From JAGVPT01 sp049578505 (GTDB taxonomy: Bacteria > Bacteroidota > Ignavibacteria > UBA10030 > UBA8401), in contig JBAUMC010000033.1 in the NCBI GenBank assembly GCA_049578505.1, positions 1 through 64,000 of the forward strand: a stretch of DNA of 64,000 nt. The letters run 5' to 3'. This document shows positions 45,647 to 54,529 of the stretch, piece after piece; position 1 is the first letter of the stretch; each line of letters starts with the position of its first letter. Below the pieces are notes generated by a model. The model was not told the origin of the DNA, did no database searches, and was given only the letters and a program-made list of their open reading frames with translations. Position numbers and translations under genes: made by a program.

Positions 45647-46696
45647 ATGAAACCATCCAAACGCGATTCCGATTTCACAACCCCGGAACGGCTTGACAAT
45701 GAAAGCGAGTTCGACCAGGCGCTTCGACCTTCCGCTTTCGACGAATTTGTCGGGCAAAAAAACATCGTCGACAACCTGAAAATTTTCATCGCGGCTGCAA
45801 AACAGCGCAACGAATCGCTCGACCATGTTCTCCTCACGGGCCCGCCGGGGCTGGGCAAAACTACCCTCGCCTACATTATCGCCAATGAGATGGGGGCTGA
45901 TATTAAAATTACTTCCGGGCCCGTTCTCAACAAGCCGGCCGACCTGGCGGGTGTGTTGACGAATCTACAGGAAGGGGACGTACTTTTTATCGACGAAATT
46001 CACCGGTTGAATTCCGTTGTCGAAGAATATCTTTATTCAGCGATGGAGGAATTCCGGCTGGACATCATTATCGATTCTGGACCAAGTGCACGGAGCATCC
46101 AACTCTCTCTACCGAGATTCACGCTCGTGGGCGCGACTACTCGTGCAGGTCTCTTAACGGCTCCGCTTCGCGCGCGATTCGGCGTCACAAACAGACTCGA
46201 TTATTATGTGCCCGATCAGCTTTCCAAAATCATCAACCGCTCTGCTGATATCCTGAAAATTGAAACCGACTCTGACGGCATTGCAGAAATTGCGAGGCGT
46301 TCACGGGGGACACCCCGCATCGCAAACCGCCTGTTGAAGCGCTGCCGCGATTTCGCAATGGCAGACAAAAATCTCGCCCGCTATCACTGCATCGTCACAA
46401 AAGATGTGTCAGAATATTCGCTCCATGCGCTTGAAGTCGACGACCTTGGCCTTGACGAGATGGACAAACGCATCCTTCGAACAATTATCGAGAAATACGC
46501 CGGCGGTCCGGTGGGTGTCAGCTCGCTTGCGGTCGCGGTAGGCGAAGAGCCGGGAACAATTGAGGAAGTCTATGAGCCGTTTCTAATCCAGGAGGGGTTT
46601 ATCAAACGAACCCCACGCGGGAGAGAAGCAACACCGATAGCCTATAAACATTTCGGGATAAATAAGAAAACAGCCGGTCAGGAAAATTTGTTCTAA
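45647..46696 (+). CDS. ruvB: Holliday junction branch-migration helicase RuvB
   Basis: The 349-residue protein is complete: ALRPSAFDEFVGQKNIVDNL, Walker A GPPGLGKTTLA, Walker B LFIDEIHRLN, sensor and arginine-finger regions GATTRAGLLTAPLRARFG, and a C-terminal winged helix ending RTPRGREATPIAYKHFG. It is the hexameric AAA+ motor that drives Holliday-junction branch migration with RuvA. ruvA and ruvC are not adjacent. Confidence 0.97.
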   Translation: MKPSKRDSDFTTPERLDNESEFDQALRPSAFDEFVGQKNIVDNLKIFIAAAKQRNESLDHVLLTGPPGLGKTTLAYIIANEMGADIKITSGPVLNKPADLAGVLTNLQEGDVLFIDEIHRLNSVVEEYLYSAMEEFRLDIIIDSGPSARSIQLSLPRFTLVGATTRAGLLTAPLRARFGVTNRLDYYVPDQLSKIINRSADILKIETDSDGIAEIARRSRGTPRIANRLLKRCRDFAMADKNLARYHCIVTKDVSEYSLHALEVDDLGLDEMDKRILRTIIEKYAGGPVGVSSLAVAVGEEPGTIEEVYEPFLIQEGFIKRTPRGREATPIAYKHFGINKKTAGQENLF

Positions 46697-46719
46697 AGAC
46701 AGATTGCAAAACCTTCTTC

Positions 46720-46812
46720 CTCTGTGAAACTCCGTGAACCTCAGTGTCTCTCTGTGTAAAAAAACTCTTTCACAGAGAGACACTGAGTAATTACAGAGTG
46801 GCACGGAGAAAA
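46720..46812. repeat. Decamer repeat with 17-bp perfect palindrome
   Basis: CTCTGTGAAA, CTCCGTGAAC, CTCAGTGTCT and CTCTGTGTAA form a 10-bp-period repeat. Its mirror follows (CACAGAG, CACTGAG, CACGGAG), so 46740-46756 and 46771-46787 make a perfect 17-bp stem with a 14-nt loop. It lies between ruvB and the aldehyde dehydrogenase gene and may act as a terminator for ruvB. Confidence 0.7.
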
Positions 46813-46840
46813 ACAATGACTAAACTTTAAAGGTGAAGTT

Positions 46841-48487
46841 ATGCCTCTTGATAGAGATCTGCAGTCCGTTCAGGAAGTCCGCGAGCTTCTGGCGAAGGCC
46901 AAAGAGGCGCAGCTCGCATTTCGAGCCTACTCTCAGGAACAAGTAGACAGGATTGTGAAATCCATGGCCGATGCCGGATATGGGGAGGCTGGACGTCTCG
47001 GACAAATGGCTCACGAGGAGACCGGCTTCGGCAAACCTGAAGACAAGAAGAAGAAGAACGAGTTCGCTACAAGACGTGTCTGCGAGTCGATCAGGGACCT
47101 AAAGACCGTCGGTGTCATTCGCGAGGATAAAGAAAAAGGTATCATCGAGATTGGCGAACCGATGGGTGTGGTTGCCGCCTTGATTCCTTCGACAAATCCG
47201 ACATCGACCGTAATGTTTAAAGCGATGATCTCCACGAAAGGACGCAATGGATTTGTAGCGAGCCCTCATCCGCGCGCTGCGAAATCAACGCTCGAGGCGA
47301 CGCGCATCGTTTCCGAAGCGGCGGAACGGGCTGGGGCGCCGCATGGATTGATTGCATGCATGTCGGTTCCTTCAATCGAAGGAACAAACGAATTAATGAA
47401 GCATAAACTTACGGCGATCATCTTGGCGACCGGCAGCAACCCGATGGTTCGGGCCGCGTACAGCTCGGGCAAACCGGCGCTCGGTGTTGGTTCGGGAAAC
47501 GTTCCCGCTTTCATCGAACGTACTGCGGACATAAAGAAGGCTGTCGCCGATATTGTTTCAGGAAAAATGTTCGACTGGGGAGTTCTTTGCTCGACCGAAT
47601 CGGGTGTCATTATCGATTCACCCGTCAAACCGCAAGCGATTGAAGAATTCAAGAGGCTGAAAGCCTATTTCGTTACAGCAGATGAAAAAGAAAAACTCAG
47701 CCGTACAATGTTTGATCCCAAAGGTGGAATCAACCCTGATATCGTCGGCAAGTCGCCTGCTTTCATTGCACAAAAAGCGGGCTTCAATGTCCCGGCGGAA
47801 ACCTCGTGTTTGATCGCCGAATTGCCTGCTATCGGAAGAGAATATCCACTCTCACGCGAAAAGTTGTCTCCCGTTCTTTCATTGTTTAGCGTCGACGGCT
47901 GGCGCGAAGGCTGCGAACGGTGTATTGAGATGCTTGAGTTTGGAGGATTGGGGCACACGATGGTGATTCATTCTTCCGACCGGGATATCATTATGAAGTT
48001 CGCTTTGGAAAAACCGGCGTGCAGGATTCTCGTGAACACGCAAGCGGCGCTCGGTGCAGTCGGTTACACGAATGAACTTCTTCCGTCGATGACGCTCGGA
48101 CCGGGCACCTTCGGAAAATCGATTATCTCCGAGAACGTTTCCGCAAAACATCTCATTAATATTAAACGGCTTGCTTTTGAAACGAGGCCGATCAACAAGA
48201 GCGAGGGAAGAATTCAGAATACAGAATCCCGAAGTCAGGAGTCAGCGCCTCAGACCACGGACTCAGGACTCAGGACACCGAGAAAAGAAACCGATGACAA
48301 CGCTTCACCCCACAGCTGGATGGAAGAAATCGAAGAAAGGATTCGGTTGAAAGCCGGGAATCAGCCGATCCAATTCAAGCCTAAAGCGGAAGAACAAATG
48401 CAGAAGGAGCAGAACAAAGAGGCGAAATACGGAACCGGGATGACGATCGACGACGTAGAACGAGTAATGAAAGATTTTAAGGATTAA
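46841..48487 (+). CDS. CoA-acylating aldehyde dehydrogenase (EutE/PduP/sulfoacetaldehyde-type)
   Basis: The 548-residue protein starts at ATG 46841 (AAAGGTGAAG upstream). Its catalytic domain has GVVAALIPSTNPTSTVMFKA, ILATGSNPMVRAAYSSGKPALGVGSGN and the catalytic cysteine in WGVLCSTESGV (about residue 248). It should oxidise an aldehyde to acyl-CoA with NAD and CoA. After about residue 455 comes a polar stretch encoded by a 7-bp repeat tract, then a C-terminal helical tail ending GMTIDDVERVMKDFKD. Such tails can be microcompartment-targeting peptides in related enzymes, but no shell protein is in the window. The substrate (acetaldehyde, propionaldehyde or another) is undetermined. Confidence 0.85.
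   Translation: MPLDRDLQSVQEVRELLAKAKEAQLAFRAYSQEQVDRIVKSMADAGYGEAGRLGQMAHEETGFGKPEDKKKKNEFATRRVCESIRDLKTVGVIREDKEKGIIEIGEPMGVVAALIPSTNPTSTVMFKAMISTKGRNGFVASPHPRAAKSTLEATRIVSEAAERAGAPHGLIACMSVPSIEGTNELMKHKLTAIILATGSNPMVRAAYSSGKPALGVGSGNVPAFIERTADIKKAVADIVSGKMFDWGVLCSTESGVIIDSPVKPQAIEEFKRLKAYFVTADEKEKLSRTMFDPKGGINPDIVGKSPAFIAQKAGFNVPAETSCLIAELPAIGREYPLSREKLSPVLSLFSVDGWREGCERCIEMLEFGGLGHTMVIHSSDRDIIMKFALEKPACRILVNTQAALGAVGYTNELLPSMTLGPGTFGKSIISENVSAKHLINIKRLAFETRPINKSEGRIQNTESRSQESAPQTTDSGLRTPRKETDDNASPHSWMEEIEERIRLKAGNQPIQFKPKAEEQMQKEQNKEAKYGTGMTIDDVERVMKDFKD
48210..48280 (+). repeat. In-frame 7-bp tandem repeat inside the aldehyde dehydrogenase gene
   Basis: GAATTCA, GAATACA, GAATCCC, GAAGTCA, GGAGTCA, then GACCACG, GACTCAG, GACTCAG, GACACCG run in 7-bp register (one unit is 8 bp). 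They encode residues of about 457-480, a polar linker, without breaking the frame. Confidence 0.75.
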
Positions 48488-48583
48488 TTAAAAGTTAAAG
48501 GTGCAAAATTAAAAATTCAAGACGGTTGCCTTCCAGGTGCTGGCTTTCACACTTTTAACTTTTCACTTTAATTTTTAATTGTC
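48488..48583. repeat. Degenerate 7-bp tandem repeat tract
   Basis: TTAAAAG, TTAAAGG, TTAAAAA, TTCAAGA and, after a short unique stretch, CTTTTAA, CTTTTCA, CTTTAAT, TTTTAAT fill the spacer between the aldehyde dehydrogenase and the glycosylase. The two halves are inverted relative to each other. A shorter tract of the same kind is at 49250-49278. Confidence 0.7.
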
Positions 48584-49171
48584 TTGAAAAAGCTCTCGCG
48601 CTCCTTTTACACCCGCTCCTCTCTCCTCGTCGCACAAGACCTTCTTGGGAAAACCCTCGTTCGAAGAATCGGTAAAAGAGCTCTCACCGGAAAAATTGTT
48701 GAAGTTGAGGCCTATCGTGGTGCGAAGGATCCTGCAAGTCATGCTTACCGTGGCAAGACAAAGAGAAATGAAGTGATGTTCGGTGAAGGGGGATTTTTGT
48801 ATGTCTATTTTACTTACGGAATGCATTTCTGCGCCAATGTAGTGACTGGCGATAAAGACGTCGGCGAGGCAGTCCTTATTCGAGCTGTTGAGCCTTTAGA
48901 GGGAATCGAAACAATGGGGCGAAATAGAGGGTTCGCAAAAAACAGCATGAATGGAGTCAATCTTACCAACGGGCCGGCAAAACTCTGCCAGGCCTTTGGC
49001 ATTAGGAGAAATGACAATGCAACGGATTTACTTGGAGACAAGATTTTTCTGCTTGATGGGAAATCGATCTCAAAATCAGAGTTGGGAGTTTCGACTCGAA
49101 TCGGTATTTCGCGCGGAAAGGAAAAGCGATGGAGGTTTTTTGTGAAGGGTAATCGATGGGTATCAAGATAA
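48584..49171 (+). CDS. 3-methyladenine DNA glycosylase (AAG/MPG family)
   Basis: The 195-residue protein has the MPG fold landmarks: FYTRSSLLVAQDLLGKTLVR, the catalytic EVEAYRGAKDPASHAYRGKTKRNEVMF region with the active-site Glu, GFLYVYFTYGMHFCANVV, VLIRAVEPLEG and LTNGPAKLCQAFGI. It removes alkylated and deaminated purines to start base excision repair. The start is TTG 48584; no ATG or Shine-Dalgarno is present upstream because a 7-bp repeat tract occupies the spacer. Confidence 0.93.
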   Translation: MKKLSRSFYTRSSLLVAQDLLGKTLVRRIGKRALTGKIVEVEAYRGAKDPASHAYRGKTKRNEVMFGEGGFLYVYFTYGMHFCANVVTGDKDVGEAVLIRAVEPLEGIETMGRNRGFAKNSMNGVNLTNGPAKLCQAFGIRRNDNATDLLGDKIFLLDGKSISKSELGVSTRIGISRGKEKRWRFFVKGNRWVSR

Positions 49172-49249
49172 CCGCTTCAAGTATGAACAACTTCGAAATT
49201 AAAAATTGAGGAGGTGATGTCCACTTCAGTAGCTACAGATATGAATCCT

Positions 49250-49278
49250 TGCGCATTTAACTTTTAACTTTTATTTTT
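49250..49278. repeat. Short 7-bp repeat tract between glycosylase and uvrA
   Basis: Units GCATTTAA, CTTTTAA, CTTTTAT, TTTTCTC occur just downstream of the uvrA stop on the reverse strand. The unit matches the 48488-48583 tract. Confidence 0.55.
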
Positions 49279-49280
49279 CT

Positions 49281-52154
49281 CTATCGTACAAGTTCCTTTA
49301 GAAGGTATTCTCCCGTAAACGACGCGGGATTCTTACTTATCTCCTCCGGCGTTCCTTCCCCGACAATATAACCTCCGTCATTGCCCCCTTCGGGGCCAAG
49401 ATCGATAATCCAATCTGCGGTTTTGATGACATCCAGATTATGTTCAATAACGATAACGGTATTTCCTTTATCGACGAGTTTATTCAACACGGAGAGGAGC
49501 ATTTGTACGTCATCAAAATGAAGCCCGGTCGTCGGCTCATCAAGGATGTACAATGTTTTTCCCGTGCCGACTTTTGAAAGCTCGGTAGACAATTTTACCC
49601 GCTGGGCTTCGCCGCCGGACAAGGTAGTCGCCTGCTGGCCCAATCGAATGTAGCCCATTCCTACATCAAAGAGGGTTTGCAACTTTCGCCGGATGCGCGA
49701 CATTTCACTAAAAAATCCAAGTGCCTCTTCCACCGTCATCTCGAGCACATCGGCGATCGATTTCTCCTTAAAATGCACTTCAAGCGTTTCACGGTTGTAG
49801 CGCTTCCCTTTGCACACATCGCACATCACATAGACGTCGGGCAAAAAATTCATTTCAATTTTTCGCACCCCATCTCCTTCGCAGCTTTCACATCGTCCTC
49901 CTTTCACGTTGAAGCTAAATCGGCCCGCTTTGTATCCCCTGATTTTCGCTTCGGGGAGTTGTGTGAAGAGGTCGCGAATCATAGTGAACATACCGGTATA
50001 CGTCGCAGGGTTTGATCGCGGCGTTCTTCCAATCGGTGACTGGTCGATGTCGATGATTTTATCGACTTCACCGATGCCCAGGAGGGATGAGTACGGCAGT
50101 GTGCTTATCTTTGTCTTATAGAATTTTTTTGAAAGGATCGGAAAAAGCGTTTCATTGATGAGCGACGACTTGCCGGAGCCGCTCACACCTGTAACACACA
50201 CAAAAACTCCGAGCGGAATTTTTACTGTAATATCTTTCAGATTGTTTCCCGCGGCGCCTTTCAGCGTAAGAAATTTTCCGCTGCCTTTGCGCCGTTGAGC
50301 CGGCACTTCAATCTTTTTCTTCCCCTGAAGATATTTGATTGTTGACGATCCGCCGTTCTCCCCGCTTTTCTCCTTTCTCTTATCTCTTATCTCTTTCAAC
50401 CTCCCCGGATCTCCCACTGCAACAACTCTTCCGCCATGTTCACCCGCGCCGGGACCAAGGTCGACAAGAAAATCGGACTGTTCGATCATCTCCTTATCAT
50501 GCTCGACAACAAGAACCGTGTTGCCCAAGTCGCGGAGATCTTTTAGCGAGCCGATTAATTTCATATTGTCTCGTTGGTGAAGACCGATGCTCGGCTCATC
50601 CAGGATATACAGAACTCCGACAAGCTGAGATCCAATTTGCGTTGCGAGGCGGATACGCTGCGCTTCTCCGCCGGAAAGAGTCCGGGCAGCCCTGTCAAGC
50701 GTAAGGTACCCAAGACCCACATTCACCATAAATTCAATTCGCTGGCCGATCTCTTTTAAGATCTGTTTGGCGATCTCCATTTGCCGCGGACTGAGAGTAA
50801 GGTTTTTGAAAAACGTCCGCGCATCCGTCAGCGACAATGCCACAATATCGGCAATGTTCACTCCTTTTCCCGAGACCGAGTCTTCAAGCTTTATCGAAAG
50901 ACTTTCTTTTCGCAAACGCCCTCCATTGCAAAGGGTGCACCGTGTCGTCCCCATGAATCCTTCCACCCACTCCCGGATTTTCGGTGAAGCCGTTTCTGCG
51001 TAATAATTTTGGAGCATACCCACCACACCGCTGAAGCGATGCCTGTAAATTATCGGCCTACTGCCGCTGTGCGAATATTCGATTTCGATTTTCTCTTTTC
51101 CTGTGCCGTACAATAATTCCTGCCGCGCTTCTTTTGTGAGCGACTTCAACGGCGTATCGAAATCGAACCCATGCCGTTTTAACACAGCACGTACTTGGCT
51201 GAAGAACCACGTTTGACGCGGTTTACCGAGAGCCGCAATTCCTTCTTGATTGATGGAGAGTTTTTCGTCGGGAAGAATAAGGGAAAGGTCGAATTCCTTC
51301 TTTTCCCCCAACCCTTGACATGATGGACAGGAACCGTAAGGCGTGTTGAATGAGAATGAATTTGGAGCAGGCTCTTCGTAGCTTGTCCCGCAGTTCGGAC
51401 AGGAATAATGCTTGCTGAATAGGTGGTCCGACTTTCCATCGTTGACAATCAGGACACCCGAACCGAAATTTAGCGCAACCTCAACCGAGTCTGCAATCCG
51501 GCTGCGGCTCTCCTTTTTCACGGCAATACGATCAACGACAATCTCAATATCGTGCACTTTATAGCGGTCGGCTTTCATTCCTTTCGAAATTTCTTTTACC
51601 TCGCCGTCAACCCGGACGCGAAGAAATCCATCGCGTACAATTTGCTCGAACAATTCGCGATAGTGTCCTTTTCGCCCTTTCACCACTGGCGCAAGAATTT
51701 GAATCTTCGTACCCACGGGGAGTTTCAATATTGCGTCAATGATCTGGTCAACGCTTTGCTTTTGCACTTTTGTTCCGCAGTTGACGCAAAACTGTACCCC
51801 CGCCCTCGCAAACAATAGGCGCAGAAAATCATAAATCTCGGTGACGGTTCCGACTGTCGATCGCGGATTATGGCTTACAGTTTTCTGTTCGATAGAAATG
51901 GCCGGGCTTAATCCTTCGATGTAATCGACATCGGGCCTCTCCATCAGGCCTAAAAATTGTCTGGCGTAAGCAGAGAGACTCTCGACGTACCTCCGTTGAC
52001 CTTCAGCATAGATCGTATCGAATGCAAGGCTTGATTTGCCTGATCCCGAAAGTCCTGTGATCACGACAAGCTTATCGCGCGGAATTTCAACATCAATATT
52101 CTTGAGGTTGTGTTCCCGCGCCCCTTTTACAATGAGAAGATTCTGATCTTGCAT
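49281..52154 (-). CDS. uvrA: Excinuclease ABC subunit A
   Basis: The 957-residue protein has two ABC ATPase halves: Walker A motifs GLSGSGKSSLAFDT and GVSGSGKSSLINET, signature motifs LSGGEAQRIRLAT and LSGGEAQRVKLST, and zinc-finger cysteines in CPNCGTSYEEPAP...CPSCQG and CESCEGDG...CDVCKG. It detects damage in nucleotide-excision repair and loads UvrB. It is full length. A small charged insert (KEIRDKRKEKSGENGG, about residue 595) lies between the halves. Confidence 0.98.
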   Translation of the reverse strand: MQDQNLLIVKGAREHNLKNIDVEIPRDKLVVITGLSGSGKSSLAFDTIYAEGQRRYVESLSAYARQFLGLMERPDVDYIEGLSPAISIEQKTVSHNPRSTVGTVTEIYDFLRLLFARAGVQFCVNCGTKVQKQSVDQIIDAILKLPVGTKIQILAPVVKGRKGHYRELFEQIVRDGFLRVRVDGEVKEISKGMKADRYKVHDIEIVVDRIAVKKESRSRIADSVEVALNFGSGVLIVNDGKSDHLFSKHYSCPNCGTSYEEPAPNSFSFNTPYGSCPSCQGLGEKKEFDLSLILPDEKLSINQEGIAALGKPRQTWFFSQVRAVLKRHGFDFDTPLKSLTKEARQELLYGTGKEKIEIEYSHSGSRPIIYRHRFSGVVGMLQNYYAETASPKIREWVEGFMGTTRCTLCNGGRLRKESLSIKLEDSVSGKGVNIADIVALSLTDARTFFKNLTLSPRQMEIAKQILKEIGQRIEFMVNVGLGYLTLDRAARTLSGGEAQRIRLATQIGSQLVGVLYILDEPSIGLHQRDNMKLIGSLKDLRDLGNTVLVVEHDKEMIEQSDFLVDLGPGAGEHGGRVVAVGDPGRLKEIRDKRKEKSGENGGSSTIKYLQGKKKIEVPAQRRKGSGKFLTLKGAAGNNLKDITVKIPLGVFVCVTGVSGSGKSSLINETLFPILSKKFYKTKISTLPYSSLLGIGEVDKIIDIDQSPIGRTPRSNPATYTGMFTMIRDLFTQLPEAKIRGYKAGRFSFNVKGGRCESCEGDGVRKIEMNFLPDVYVMCDVCKGKRYNRETLEVHFKEKSIADVLEMTVEEALGFFSEMSRIRRKLQTLFDVGMGYIRLGQQATTLSGGEAQRVKLSTELSKVGTGKTLYILDEPTTGLHFDDVQMLLSVLNKLVDKGNTVIVIEHNLDVIKTADWIIDLGPEGGNDGGYIVGEGTPEEISKNPASFTGEYLLKELVR

Positions 52155-52330
52155 TTTGGATAATTTAAAGGAAGGCGTTCTTTTCTGACCGGACAGAAAT
52201 GGCGATCCTGCTTGTTGCTCTTACAGAAAATTTCGGGATTTAAATATGAAAGATATTCATTGGAGGCGGGAAATGCAAAGCAATTCTCAACCAACTTTTG
52301 CTCCTAAAAGTTTAGGGGCTTACCTAATCA

Positions 52331-52380
52331 CAAATCTGAGTCATCTGGAATCTGCGCCCAACCGGACTAATCTGAGAAAT
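52331..52380. repeat. Short degenerate repeat (AATCTGAG/ATCTGG units)
   Basis: AATCTGAG, ATCTGG, AATCTGCG and AATCTGAG lie just before the methyltransferase stop. It is the same family as the tract at 34863-34905. The rest of the 225-bp gap to uvrA shows nothing I can name. Confidence 0.55.
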
Positions 52381-52991
52381 CATTTAACTACCCGCAGCAC
52401 GAACGTGAGATTTCGCAACGGGAAAACGTTCGCGAGCCGATTCTCGTACGTATCCTTTCGAGCATTCGCAAAGGCAACAATAGCCCGGTCGAACCAGTGA
52501 CGCTGCGCCAACCCTTTCTCAAACTCAACAGACAAGAGCTCATATTTCGCGTTCGAATACTGAAAGCCCCCGTTCGGCGTTCCATCGATAAAATAATCAA
52601 ACGAATGAACCCCAAAGAAATGGCGATGTGTAGGGTCGGTATGCGCCTGTTGATGTGAAAAAAAAGGAACAACGACCGTTACGAGGGCCAAAGGTTTTGC
52701 AATGCGATGGAGTTCTTCCATCACCATGAGGAAATCATCAAGGTGCTCGATAGTATTATCACAAATAATTTCATCGAAATGACTGTCGGGAAAGGGGTAC
52801 GGAAACCGGTTGAGATCGTGAATGACGTCTGCTTGGGAGCGAGGATTAATGTCGATGCCGATTGAGCCGGCACGCTTTCGACGACCGCACCCAACGTCGA
52901 GAATGTTAAATGCAGGCGCAGAAGGAGGCGCAGCCGGTACGCGGTTTGCTTTCAGCCTTTTGTTTTGAGGCCGTGATTTTTTCTTCTTCAT
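52380..52991 (-). CDS. Class I SAM-dependent methyltransferase
   Basis: The 203-residue protein has a basic, proline/alanine-rich start (about 25 residues) and a Rossmann methyltransferase core: ILDVGCGRRKRAGSIGIDINP (motif I), then FDEIICDNTIEHLDDFLMVMEELHRIAKP (motif II and post II) and LVTVVVPFF. The substrate cannot be told. The C-terminal third (HQQAHTDPTHRHFFGVHSFDYF) is like small methyltransferases of polysaccharide or lipid gene neighbourhoods. Upstream spacing is taken up by a 7-bp repeat tract. Confidence 0.82.
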   Translation of the reverse strand: MKKKKSRPQNKRLKANRVPAAPPSAPAFNILDVGCGRRKRAGSIGIDINPRSQADVIHDLNRFPYPFPDSHFDEIICDNTIEHLDDFLMVMEELHRIAKPLALVTVVVPFFSHQQAHTDPTHRHFFGVHSFDYFIDGTPNGGFQYSNAKYELLSVEFEKGLAQRHWFDRAIVAFANARKDTYENRLANVFPLRNLTFVLRVVK

Positions 52992-53049
52992 TCTTAATTC
53001 TTCATTCTTAATTCTTCATTCACAATTCTTAATTCATAATTCTTAATTG
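52992..53049. repeat. Degenerate 7-bp tandem repeat tract
   Basis: CTTAATT, CTTCATT, CTTAATT, CTTCATT, CACAATT, CTTAATT, CATAATT, CTTAATT stand in strict 7-bp register between the DUF58 stop and the methyltransferase start. It is the cleanest of these tracts in the window. Confidence 0.85.
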
Positions 53050-53056
53050 TACAAGC

Positions 53057-53974
53057 TCATCCTATTTTTTTTCTCTTGTTAAGGTATTGATAAAGCGCGG
53101 TATCGAACGGCGTCTCCGTATCGAGGAGGACATAATCGATATTATTTTCTCTGCATTCACGTTTATACCGATCAAGAAAAGCACGCATCTCTTGTTGATA
53201 CGCACGCTCGATATGATAGGGCTGGGTTGTCAATTCCTCTGCCGTCTCAAGGTCTTTAAATACCGCGTCGCCGCCGAATGCGAACGATCGTTCAAAGGGG
53301 TCGAGCACCTGCATAACAAGAACATCGTGATGGTTATGCCGGAAATGCTTCAGAGCCGCCATGACTTTAACCGGATCATCCAACAAATCGCTGATAACGA
53401 TGATAAGTCCTCTGCGCGTTATTCGCTCTGCCATGCGATGAAGCGACTGCGATGTTCCGGTGGTGTTTCCGGGGGAAAGGTTCTCAAGCTCTACAAGAAT
53501 TCTCCGGAGGTACGCCTTCGTTGCGTGCGGGGGCAGCGTCAGTCTGATGCTTGCGTCATACACCGTCAAACCCACTGCATCCCGCTGCTGGACCATTAAA
53601 TAGGATAGAGCCGCAACGATGTACGAAGCGTACTCCAGCTTTGAAAGTCTCTTTCCTGCGCCTCTCTTCGAATGTTCGGACGCGAACGACATTGACGCGC
53701 TGGCATCAAGGATGATGTAGGATTTAAGGTTGGTCTCCTCTTCGTACTGCTTGATGTAATACCTGTCGGTCTTTCCGTAGACCTTCCAGTCTATGCTCCG
53801 AATTTCGTCGCCAGGCATGTATTGGCGGTGCTCTGCGAATTCGACGCTGAAACCATGGTATGGGCTCTTGTGCATTCCGGTGATGAACCCTTCCACCACC
53901 ATGCGGGCCCGAAGCTCCATGTTTGCCAGTTTCGAAACGACGTCAGGTTGAAGAAATTTGAGCGCCTGTTCCAT
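53057..53974 (-). CDS. DUF58 (VWA-like) domain protein
   Basis: The 305-residue protein has the DUF58 signature GDEIRSIDWKVYGKTDRYYIKQYEEETNL (read in sections, about residues 54-84), IILDASASMSF (a MIDAS-like DxSxS motif) and VISDLLDD. There is no signal peptide. DUF58 proteins usually pair with MoxR ATPases and VWA membrane proteins in chaperone or envelope-stress systems. No MoxR gene is next to it here; a BamD-like lipoprotein lies 10 bp upstream and is likely cotranscribed. Confidence 0.88.
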   Translation of the reverse strand: MEQALKFLQPDVVSKLANMELRARMVVEGFITGMHKSPYHGFSVEFAEHRQYMPGDEIRSIDWKVYGKTDRYYIKQYEEETNLKSYIILDASASMSFASEHSKRGAGKRLSKLEYASYIVAALSYLMVQQRDAVGLTVYDASIRLTLPPHATKAYLRRILVELENLSPGNTTGTSQSLHRMAERITRRGLIIVISDLLDDPVKVMAALKHFRHNHHDVLVMQVLDPFERSFAFGGDAVFKDLETAEELTTQPYHIERAYQQEMRAFLDRYKRECRENNIDYVLLDTETPFDTALYQYLNKRKKIG

Positions 53975-53984
53975 TTTCCGAACA

Positions 53985-54494
53985 CTATTTTTTCATTGAA
54001 TGCTTTTTCGCCTTTATCGCGACGTCTTTCTTCATGCCGATAATTTCATCGGGGGTTTTGCCGATATTGTCAAGCTCAAATTTGGCCGATGCCGCAAGAC
54101 TATGATTGGGGAATTTTGCGATGAAGTCTTGATACGCAAGCCGGGCACTGTCGAACATTTGCAGATTGTTGTTGTAGATAAAACCGATGAAAAACATCGC
54201 AAGCGGAGTTGAATTCAAGTCCGGATATTTTTTTACGAACGCTCCATAGTAATTTACGGCGGCATGAAAATCATGTTTGCTGTTATATGCCTGACCGAGC
54301 ATGAACAGAGCGGCTGGTGCGTTCTTCCCTTCCGGATAATTTGTGAGGATGGTTTGGCACATGAGAATCGTCGAATCTACATTCGCGCTGGCTTGCGATT
54401 GTTCAACTTTTTGCCACAATTCTTCTTCCGACATTTTCGCGCAGCCGATAAGAAGAAGAAGTCCGCAGACAGTGGCCCGTATTGTGAATTTCAT
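53985..54494 (-). CDS. BamD/YbgF-like TPR lipoprotein
   Basis: The 169-residue protein has a lipoprotein signal (MKFTIRATVCGLLLLIGC, lipobox LLIGC) and then tetratricopeptide-type helices (FMLGQAYNSKHDFHAAVNYYGAF, AMFFIGFIYNNNLQMFDSAR) related to the outer-membrane lipoprotein BamD. A lysine-rich C-terminus follows. It may help outer-membrane assembly, but it is shorter than BamD. It sits between rsmB and the DUF58 gene on the same strand. Confidence 0.82.
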   Translation of the reverse strand: MKFTIRATVCGLLLLIGCAKMSEEELWQKVEQSQASANVDSTILMCQTILTNYPEGKNAPAALFMLGQAYNSKHDFHAAVNYYGAFVKKYPDLNSTPLAMFFIGFIYNNNLQMFDSARLAYQDFIAKFPNHSLAASAKFELDNIGKTPDEIIGMKKDVAIKAKKHSMKK

Positions 54495-54529
54495 AACCGC
54501 TCCTTATTCAATGTAGTGTACCGAATATG

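Noticed and set aside
52246..52500. Forward open frame upstream of uvrA
   Set aside because: It runs into the methyltransferase gene on the other strand, consists partly of the ATCTGAG repeat, and has no recognisable protein features.
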